Positions 57,875 to 64,000 of a stretch of DNA of 64,000 nucleotides are shown here, one piece after another. Position 1 is the first letter of the stretch; each line of letters starts with the position of its first letter. The position numbers and the translations under genes are program-made. The stretch is from Roseobacter sp. GTDB taxonomy: Bacteria > Pseudomonadota > Alphaproteobacteria > Rhodobacterales > Rhodobacteraceae. The notes beneath the pieces are model-generated. The model saw only the letters and a list, made by a program, of their open reading frames with translations, made no database searches and had not been told where the DNA came from. The stretch is taken from positions 372,001 through 436,000 of the forward strand of contig JADFAE010000010.1 in the NCBI GenBank assembly GCA_015665415.1, read 5' to 3'.

Positions 57875-58873
57875 ATGCGACTGCTGAAATGGCTGAGCCT
57901 CGGGGCTGCCGTCTGGATTATCTATTGGGCGCTGGCCGCCTGGGGGCTGCGCAGCGGGCTGGAGGCCTGGTTCACCGAGCAGCAGCGCCAGGGGTGGCAG
58001 GCGGAATATGCGGCTTTGGACACCAGCGGATTTCCACTGCGTCACGCCACCCTCATCCGCCAGCCGCTGCTGGCGGACCCCGGCACCGGGGCGGCCTGGA
58101 GTGCCGATTGGGTCGAATTTGACAGTCCGGCGCTCTGGCCTGGGGCGCAGCGGTTGGGCTTTCCCGCCACGCCGCAACATTTCTCTTTTTATGATCAGAG
58201 CCGTCGTCTGGTCGCGCGCGAGATGCAGGCACAGATGCAATTGGCACCGGGTTTGGCGCTGACTCTGGAGCATCTGGAACTGACGGCCGGCCCCTGGCAA
58301 CTCCTGCAGGAGGCCGATCTGCTGTGGCAGGCAGAAGACCTCAACCTGGTGATGCGCCGATACGACCAGTCAGACCGCTACCTGCTGCAGGCCGCGGCCC
58401 AAGGGTTTGCGCCCGGCGGTGTCTTTCGCCGTATGGGCCAGCTGGACGAGGCGCTGCCAGCCCGGTTTGACACCCTAGAGCTGCAGGCCGATGTGGCGTT
58501 TGACACCGCCTGGGACCGGCGCGCAATCGAGCTGCGCCGCCCTCAGCCACGCCTGATCGATCTGCAGCTGGCAGACGCCCAGTGGGGCGAGATGCGGTTC
58601 AGGGCAACCGGTGCCCTGCAGGTGGATGAACAGGGGCGGCTCAGCGGCGAGCTGGCGCTGCAGGTGAAAAACTGGCGCAGCATTCTGGATGTGGCAGAAC
58701 GCAGCAGCCTGCTGCCGCCCAGCAGCCGCATGGCGGTGGAACGGGTTCTGAACCTCTTTGCCAGAGACAGCGGTCAGGGCGACAAGCTCGACACCCGTCT
58801 GCGCATTCAGGACGGGCAGTTCTGGATAGGTCCGCTGCCGGTGGGAACCGCGCCCAGACTGGTGCTGCGCTAG
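57875..58873 (+). CDS. DUF2125 family protein
   Basis: 332 residues with an N-terminal membrane anchor (LLKWLSLGAAVWIIYWALAAWG) and a long beta-rich part, the DUF2125 pattern of alphaproteobacteria (WSADWVEFDSPALWP, a PxHF segment seen as TPQHFSFY). Repeated amphipathic strands resemble AsmA-like or lipid-transfer proteins, which is inference. Function unknown. No clear lipobox. It lies alone between ChaC and the extensin-like gene. Confidence 0.88.
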   Translation: MRLLKWLSLGAAVWIIYWALAAWGLRSGLEAWFTEQQRQGWQAEYAALDTSGFPLRHATLIRQPLLADPGTGAAWSADWVEFDSPALWPGAQRLGFPATPQHFSFYDQSRRLVAREMQAQMQLAPGLALTLEHLELTAGPWQLLQEADLLWQAEDLNLVMRRYDQSDRYLLQAAAQGFAPGGVFRRMGQLDEALPARFDTLELQADVAFDTAWDRRAIELRRPQPRLIDLQLADAQWGEMRFRATGALQVDEQGRLSGELALQVKNWRSILDVAERSSLLPPSSRMAVERVLNLFARDSGQGDKLDTRLRIQDGQFWIGPLPVGTAPRLVLR

Positions 58874-59054
58874 CCCGCACAACAGGCAATCCGGCCAGCA
58901 GGGTCGATCAAGATCCAAAAGAGAAAATGCTCCCGCCTGTTCTGGGACCGGCCTGCGGCCTGCCCCGCCTCAGTTGGGCCAGGCGTCGCGCGCTCCCGCG
59001 CGGCGCGGTTGCGCCAAGCGGTCACCGCAGCCTATCAACGCAGCCCATCAGCCC

Positions 59055-59073
59055 AAGTCGCGTAAGGCGACTT
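59055..59073 (-). terminator. Hairpin at the stop of the extensin-like gene
   Basis: AAGTCGC pairs perfectly with GCGACTT around a 5-base loop. It overlaps the TAA stop by two bases on the minus strand. No T run follows, so termination is uncertain. Confidence 0.4.
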
Positions 59074-59944
59074 AGCGGCAATAAGAGCCGCCGCGATGGC
59101 GGGCCACGTCGAGATGAAAATGATCGCGATGATACCGGTCTGACTCTGGGCCAAGGACAGTCCCAAAGGGACCACAGGCGGCTTTCCAGATCTTTCTCAG
59201 CTGCTTGCGGGTCGCACGCGCCCTCCAGCCTTCGAGCACGGTCACAAGGCTGCCGTCTTCCAGTTTGAACCCGGAAATATCGATGGCCTTGCCACGGCCA
59301 TGTTCAGAGATCTTGGCCCCCGGGCGATTGTTGCGGGTGCGACAGGCGTAATGGGCGGCAACGCGCAGGGACACGACCCGATTGCTGCGGCCAAAAGCTT
59401 TCTCTACATCCTTAGAAATCCAGCGCTTCAGGGCCTGGGCCGTCTCGCAAGTCATCACCGATTCCTGGCTAAGTGTAACACCCGCTATCGACCTGACCCG
59501 CACCGCATCTTGTGCTCCGCAGCCCGGCAGGCTGGCGGCAACCGCGCCAATCGGTTTGCCCTGGATCGCGATGTCACCACAAACCGCGCCCTTGCGCAGT
59601 TGACGACGTTTGAACAGAGCCTGTTGCACCACCGCGTCGGGGCGCAGCAGTGGGCGCAGCGACTGTTGCATATCCACCCGAGGTGCAGCCGCAGGCAGCG
59701 CCACTGCGGCCAGCATCTGCGGCGAGCGAGGACGCGCATTGGGGCGCAGAGGGGGGACAACCTGCCCAAGGGGTGCAAAGGCCACCACCGAAGACTGCGG
59801 CAAATCCACCCCGGAAACCACCTCAGCTTGGGCCAGGCCCGGACGGGCACTGGGCCGCAGCGAGGTCTCGGGGGCCGAAGCCCAAAGCGGGGCCGCAACA
59901 GCGGCCAAAAACACCACCCCCCAGAGTCGCGCGACAGGCTTCAT
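59072..59944 (-). CDS. Extensin-like C-terminal domain protein
   Basis: 290 residues with a signal peptide ([22 protein letters not shown]). A Pro/Arg-rich linker with repeated RPxARP-like units (SLRPSARPG, LRPNARPRSP, SLRPLLRPDA) leads to the extensin-like domain (about 120-290): AHYACRTRNNRPGAKISEHGRGKAIDIS and RYHRDHFHLDVARH, which resemble the zinc site of D-Ala-D-Ala carboxypeptidase/LAS enzymes (SxHxxxxAxD and HxH). A cell-wall peptidase role is likely but unproven. Four or more cysteines. The start overlaps the tyrosine-pathway gene by 4 bases. Confidence 0.9.
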   Translation of the reverse strand: MKPVARLWGVVFLAAVAAPLWASAPETSLRPSARPGLAQAEVVSGVDLPQSSVVAFAPLGQVVPPLRPNARPRSPQMLAAVALPAAAPRVDMQQSLRPLLRPDAVVQQALFKRRQLRKGAVCGDIAIQGKPIGAVAASLPGCGAQDAVRVRSIAGVTLSQESVMTCETAQALKRWISKDVEKAFGRSNRVVSLRVAAHYACRTRNNRPGAKISEHGRGKAIDISGFKLEDGSLVTVLEGWRARATRKQLRKIWKAACGPFGTVLGPESDRYHRDHFHLDVARHRGGSYCR

Positions 59945-60858
59945 TCCGATGTCCGTCCAAAGTTTGGCGCTGCGGTATCCTGCCCGGCCTCGATAATGCC
60001 GCGACGGATTGCCCGCGTGCGAGTGAAATAGTCGTGCAAGTGATCGCCATCCCCTGTGCGAATGGCGCGCTGCAGGGCAAAGAGCTCTTCGGTGAAACGG
60101 CCCAGAATCTCCAGCGTTGCTTCCTTGTTGGTCAGGAAAACATCGCGCCACATGGTGGGGTCCGAGGCGGCAATCCGGGTGAAATCGCGAAAACCGGCTG
60201 CGGAGTATTTGATCACCTCACTATCGGTCACCCGCCGCAGATCATCAGCCACACCCACCATGGTATAGGCAATGAGATGCGGCGCATGGCTGGTCACGGC
60301 CAGCACCAGATCGTGGTGATCGGCGTCCATCTCATCCACATGAGCGCCCATGCCCTCCCAGAGGGCGCGCAGCCGCGCAACCGCCTGTGGATCACTGCCC
60401 TCCACCGGCACCAAAAGGCTCCAGCGGTTGTCAAACAGCTCGGCAAAGCCGGACTCAGGTCCCGAATGTTCGGTGCCCGCCAAAGGGTGCGCGGGCACAA
60501 AATGCACGCCCTCGGGAATAAGCGGCGCAACCACGTCGATAACATGGCCCTTGACCGAGCCCACATCCGAGACTGTTGCACCGGGTTTCAGGGCATCCCG
60601 GATCTGCTCCATCACCGGACCCATGGCCCCCACCGGCACACAGAGCACCACCAGATCGGCCCCCTCGACCGCCTCGGCCGCACTGTCACAGACCCGATCA
60701 CACAGACCGATCCGGCGCGCCGTGTCCCGTGTCTCGGCGCTGCGGGCATAGCCGGTGACCTCGCCCACCAGCCCGCCGCGCTTGATCGCCCAGAACATCG
60801 ATGAGGCGATCAGACCCAAGCCGATCAGGGCAACCCGTTGATATACTTGCTGGCTCAT
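59941..60858 (-). CDS. Prephenate/arogenate dehydrogenase
   Basis: 305 residues; oxidative decarboxylation in tyrosine synthesis. Rossmann start [47 protein letters not shown], and the substrate site [18 protein letters not shown]-terminal helical domain with [25 protein letters not shown]. The usual GLGLIGSS has Ala for the second Gly, which is common in this family. Whether prephenate or arogenate and NAD or NADP is used cannot be told. Overlaps hisC (upstream) and the extensin-like gene by 4 bases on each side. Confidence 0.95.
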   Translation of the reverse strand: MSQQVYQRVALIGLGLIASSMFWAIKRGGLVGEVTGYARSAETRDTARRIGLCDRVCDSAAEAVEGADLVVLCVPVGAMGPVMEQIRDALKPGATVSDVGSVKGHVIDVVAPLIPEGVHFVPAHPLAGTEHSGPESGFAELFDNRWSLLVPVEGSDPQAVARLRALWEGMGAHVDEMDADHHDLVLAVTSHAPHLIAYTMVGVADDLRRVTDSEVIKYSAAGFRDFTRIAASDPTMWRDVFLTNKEATLEILGRFTEELFALQRAIRTGDGDHLHDYFTRTRAIRRGIIEAGQDTAAPNFGRTSE

Positions 60859-61937
60859 GCGGTTTCCTTGAATGTGGTCAGGGCCGCCAGAACGCGACTG
60901 TTGTCTTCCGGACGACCTACGGTGATGCGCAGGCAGTCGGGTAATTTGTAGCTGCGGGGGTGACGCACGATAATACCTTGGTCCTTCAGGTGCTGATCGG
61001 CACCCAGGGCCTCGGCCTCGCTGGCAAAACGGGCAAGGACAAAGTTGGCGGCGCTCTCGTCACAGCCCAGCCCCAATTGCCGCAACCCTCCACAGAGGCG
61101 GCTGCGTTCCTCGGCATTGATGCGCAGGCAATCCGCCACCCAATCCACATCTTGTAGCGCCGCCTCGGCCCCGGCCAAGGCCTGCGCGCTGAGGTTAAAA
61201 GGGCCACGAATGCGGTTCAGCACTTCGATTACCGGCAACGGCGCATAGCCCCAGCCCACTCGCAAACCGCCCAAGCCATAAAGTTTGGAGAAGGTGCGGG
61301 TCATCACCACATTGTCGTATTGCGCCACAAGGGCACGGCCACCGTCATAGCCCTCGGCAAACTCCACATAGGCCCCGTCCAGGACCAGAATGCAGCTCTC
61401 GGGAAGGCCTGCTGCAAGCCGCGTGACCTCATCCATCGGCAAAAGCGTACCGGTGGGGTTGGCAGGATTGGCGATAAACACCAGCCGGGTTGCAGGGGTC
61501 ACCGCCGCCAGGATCGCATCCACATCGACACAGCGCTCCGTCTCCGCCACCTCGATGGGGGTCGCGCCTGCGGCCAGGGTTGATATGCGATACATAGCAA
61601 AGCCGTGCTCTGTATGGATCACCTCGTCACCGGGACCGGCATAGGCCTGGCACAGGAAGTGAATGATCTCGTCAGAGCCCACCCCACAGATCACCTGCGC
61701 CGGGTCGACATCATAGGTTGCACCAATCGCTTGACGCAGAGCCTGATGGTCAGTGCTGGGGTATCGATGCATCGCCGCCAGTTCCGCCGTCGCAGCGGTT
61801 ACCGCCATCGGGCTGGGCCCAAAGGGGTTCTCGTTCGAGCTGAGCTTGAGAGGCTCAGCATGACCGGCAAGCTGGCTTTGGCCGCCCTGATAGAGAGCGA
61901 TATCCATGATACCGGGCTGCGGTGCAATCTGGGTCAT
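60855..61937 (-). CDS. hisC: Histidinol-phosphate aminotransferase
   Basis: 360 residues, PLP-dependent fold type I. Seen: [14 protein letters not shown] (about 29-42), [13 protein letters not shown], the PLP-lysine motif [18 protein letters not shown] and [17 protein letters not shown]. Acts in histidine synthesis and, in some bacteria, also with aromatic substrates, which fits the neighbour tyrosine-pathway gene. The ATG at 61937 ([13 protein letters not shown]) is the family start; an earlier ATG at 62087 runs through a repeat and is rejected. Confidence 0.96.
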   Translation of the reverse strand: MTQIAPQPGIMDIALYQGGQSQLAGHAEPLKLSSNENPFGPSPMAVTAATAELAAMHRYPSTDHQALRQAIGATYDVDPAQVICGVGSDEIIHFLCQAYAGPGDEVIHTEHGFAMYRISTLAAGATPIEVAETERCVDVDAILAAVTPATRLVFIANPANPTGTLLPMDEVTRLAAGLPESCILVLDGAYVEFAEGYDGGRALVAQYDNVVMTRTFSKLYGLGGLRVGWGYAPLPVIEVLNRIRGPFNLSAQALAGAEAALQDVDWVADCLRINAEERSRLCGGLRQLGLGCDESAANFVLARFASEAEALGADQHLKDQGIIVRHPRSYKLPDCLRITVGRPEDNSRVLAALTTFKETA

Positions 61938-62167
61938 TCTTCGGGCTCCTTGGTTCTGCCTCTCAATAACGAGACAGAGCCCATTGGGAAAGCCGCAAGA
62001 TGACCAGAACTTGCCCTGCCCCACTCTTTGCCCATTCCCCAGAGCTGGCCCAAGCACTGGCCCAAGCACTGGCCCCAGCGCATCCACTAGCTCGTCCCCA
62101 GCTCAGCCCCCTGCCCCATGCAGGCAAATCCATAGACCGCATAGAGACCATGGCAGAGCCGCTGGGC

Positions 62168-63817
62168 TCACTTGGTTTTGGCCAATTTCTGCAGTTTGGC
62201 TTCGGATTTTTTGCGCACCATCTCGGCGAGATCCTTGCGCAGTTTGGCATCCTTGCGCAGTTTCTCCTCCAGTTGCTTCTGCATCACCTTGGCCGATTGG
62301 CTGCCATCAGCACTGCCCAGAATATCATTGGCATAGGCCACCAGAACCTTGTCCTGAATGGCACCGGCCACATCGGCATAGATCCCTGGTCCGTGTTTCT
62401 TGGCAAAGTCTTCAACCACCTCAGCGCCATATTTGGCGATAAGATCCTTTTTGACCAAGGCATCCATGGCATTGGGCACCAGCTTCTGGGCCAGGAAACT
62501 TTGCGATTTTGCCAGGTAGCTGGACCCGAACCCCGCGACGCTTTTCATTGGACCCGAGGACATGATGCCACCGGAGATGATCTTGATCATCGCATCCATC
62601 ACCTCCTTTTGGTTGGGCGGCCGCCCCAGCATCACCATCGGCTTGAACAGCATGACCGCCTCTTTGGCGGCGTTTTTCATCATCTCTTGCCCCACTGTGG
62701 TGGTGAACATCTTTTCCATGAATTTGGTCAGGGCCTTCTGCGAGAAGGTCTGGAACAGTTTTGATGGCAATTGCGCTGCCACCTTGGTCGCAATCCCCTT
62801 CAGAAAAGCCCCGCTCAGCTTGCCGCCGACCGCACCGGCGAGCCCGGCAAAAAACGTATCCGACGCGATTTTCTTCGCCGCCCCTTCCCAGGTCATCTTA
62901 TTGCCGGCCAGGTATTCACCAAATTGACCGGCCCCCGATTTCATCGCCTCGGTCCCGGCGGCGGCCACCGCATGGGCGCGCACCGGGTCCATGCCCTTGG
63001 TCGCCATCAGCCGCGCGGTGGCGTAGACCTCGATGATGGCAAAGGAGGTCTCGCGCACAATTTCCAGGGTAAAGATCGCCTTGCCCGCAGTGCCAATGCG
63101 CGCCTGGATGAATTTCTCAAAGGCCTTTTGTCCGGCATTGTAGACCTTGGTCGCCTTGGCATCCTGTTTCGACACTTTTTTCCAGTCCGGCTTGGACCGG
63201 CTGACCTGGGCCTTCAGGCTGGAGGCCTCGGAGCGGGCATTCAAAATGGCGGTCCAGGGCGGGTCGGTGTCACTGTTCAGGGTCGACATGGTGAATTCGG
63301 TGATCGCCATCATCATGCCGTCCTCGGCCTGGCGGGTCTTTTCCACGTCGTTGCAGAAATCCACCCAGACCTCTGCCTGGCCCAGCATCATGTTGGCCTT
63401 GGACAGGATCTCGTGTTTGAGCGCCTTTTCCCCGGCCTCGAACTCATCCACCTTGACCTGCTTGACCTTGCCCTCTTCCTTGACCTCGTAGACAGAGACC
63501 TTCTGATCGGCGGCAATCATCGTCTGCAGCTTGGGCAGCCCTGCCTTCCAGGTGCGCATGCCGGGATCGACAATGCCGTCAGGCTTTTTGAAGCCCAGAG
63601 ATTTTTTCTGGAAACTGCGGATATCCTTGATCAGGCCGGCGTCGCATGTTTTGGAGATGGGGATGCCGGCAAAGCCATTTGCCTTGAGCATCAAACGCAC
63701 CAGCTCGACGTCCACGCCTGCGTTTTTCACCGGTTTGAATTTGCCCTCCCCGGATTTCGGGTCTGGTTTGGTAATACGGTTTTTGTCCCCGACCGGGGCA
63801 GATAATTTAAGCGCCAT
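62168..63817 (-). CDS. 549-residue protein of unknown function with a peptidoglycan-binding-like N-terminus
   Basis: No signal peptide. Residues about 35-95 (VELVRLMLKANGFAGIPISKTCDAGLIKDIRSF, then GIVDPGMRTWKAGLPKL) look like a peptidoglycan-binding (PGB_1) repeat. About 120-260 is a charged helical region. About 260-450 is helical, rich in Gly, Ala, Met and Phe (FFAGLAGAVGGKLSGAFLKGIATKVAAQLP), and might insert in membranes. The tail is very basic (EEKLRKDAKLRKDLAEMVRKKSEAKLQK). The layout recalls cargo of contractile injection systems, but no such genes are seen. I do not recognise a family. CGGAG precedes the ATG. Confidence 0.85.
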   Translation of the reverse strand: MALKLSAPVGDKNRITKPDPKSGEGKFKPVKNAGVDVELVRLMLKANGFAGIPISKTCDAGLIKDIRSFQKKSLGFKKPDGIVDPGMRTWKAGLPKLQTMIAADQKVSVYEVKEEGKVKQVKVDEFEAGEKALKHEILSKANMMLGQAEVWVDFCNDVEKTRQAEDGMMMAITEFTMSTLNSDTDPPWTAILNARSEASSLKAQVSRSKPDWKKVSKQDAKATKVYNAGQKAFEKFIQARIGTAGKAIFTLEIVRETSFAIIEVYATARLMATKGMDPVRAHAVAAAGTEAMKSGAGQFGEYLAGNKMTWEGAAKKIASDTFFAGLAGAVGGKLSGAFLKGIATKVAAQLPSKLFQTFSQKALTKFMEKMFTTTVGQEMMKNAAKEAVMLFKPMVMLGRPPNQKEVMDAMIKIISGGIMSSGPMKSVAGFGSSYLAKSQSFLAQKLVPNAMDALVKKDLIAKYGAEVVEDFAKKHGPGIYADVAGAIQDKVLVAYANDILGSADGSQSAKVMQKQLEEKLRKDAKLRKDLAEMVRKKSEAKLQKLAKTK

Positions 63818-63925
63818 AACAAGGCTCCGACTGATAACAGATAAAACAACGTTTTGATCCTGTCACAGCAGCCGCAGCCCTGTCATGGGTGAAATTCTCG
63901 CTCGCTTCCCCTTTGCAGCGATGCC

Positions 63926-64000
63926 CTACTCCGCTGCAAGCACCTGAAAGCGGGCGGTCGCGGGATCCGCCTGATAGGTTTGGGCAAGCTCTTCAGCGCG
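63926..64000 (-). CDS. C-terminal end of an unknown protein, cut by the window edge
   Basis: A minus-strand frame open to the right edge and ending in TAG; its last 24 residues read EELAQTYQADPATARFQVLAAE preceded by RA. The composition looks like real protein, and it lies about 110 bases upstream of the 549-residue gene on the same strand. Too short to name. Confidence 0.4.
   Translation of the reverse strand, partial: RAEELAQTYQADPATARFQVLAAE

Noticed and set aside
62000-62764. 254-codon plus-strand frame opposite the 549-residue gene
   Set aside because: His/Gly/Leu-rich mirror frame starting in a tandem repeat; no recognisable domain.

Overview
The window reads as ordinary chromosome of a marine alphaproteobacterium of the Rhodobacteraceae (Roseobacter group); genus cannot be set from sequence alone. 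Reasons: high GC with GC-rich third positions, F1 genes in the order atpH-A-G-D-C without F0 genes beside them, and many families typical of this group (Hint-domain protein, TIGR01459 HAD hydrolase, DUF1150 beside Hsp20, DUF2161, DUF2125, H-type lectin after atpC, tandem TraB/GumN proteins). I found no rRNA, tRNA, CRISPR array, insertion sequence, integrase or phage module. About 64 protein-coding genes are supported.

Layout. 1-4749: proC (cut by the left edge), a YbjN-like gene and a UbiK/BMFP-like gene on the minus strand; divergently lgt, a MidA/NDUFAF7-type methyltransferase and pgeF, coupled by ATGA overlaps. 5000-8200: a tiny basic protein, a Hint-domain protein, and an Lrp regulator divergent from trxB. 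8300-12900: a secreted small protein, a membrane class III cyclase carrying a ferredoxin domain, and a winged-helix regulator that reads in frame into a sulfate adenylyltransferase/APS kinase. 12900-19400: a secreted HExxH metalloprotease, a GT10 fucosyltransferase, PhzF, DUF1150-hsp20 behind a heat-shock-type promoter, YdcH and purEK. 19500-23700 (minus): small membrane protein, phnM, lipase, EamA exporter, Cys-rich secreted protein and GNAT. 23900-29900: a DUF805-signal peptidase fusion, groES-groEL under a CIRCE element, a Sel1-repeat protein and DUF2161. 30000-42300: two TraB/GumN paralogues, Mn-pyrophosphatase, GFA protein, GlxA-type regulator, HAD-MaoC-ribF-YcgN cluster, hydrolases, prs, DUF2189 and an Imm21-like protein. 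42600-48000: H-type lectin and the F1 operon. 48400-64000: methyltransferase, gloB, clpA, M23 peptidase, an ExbB/OmpA stator-like pair with a very long coiled coil, ChaC, DUF2125, extensin-like protein, tyrosine and histidine pathway genes, and a 549-residue protein of unknown role with a peptidoglycan-binding-like N-terminus.

Most of the window is housekeeping: envelope maturation (lgt, lepB, M23, extensin-like), protein quality control (groESL, hsp20, clpA), energy (F1 ATPase, pyrophosphatase), and purine, riboflavin, PRPP, aromatic amino acid and histidine synthesis. Regulation visible in the DNA includes a CIRCE operator before groES, an RpoH-like promoter before hsp20, phased repeats before the Lrp gene and a 22-bp palindrome before the regulator/sulfate-activation gene. 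The less ordinary items are the regulator-Sat-CysC reading frame, the redox-looking cyclase, the long-coil stator pair, the DUF805-LepB fusion, the 549-residue protein and the solitary Imm21-like gene.
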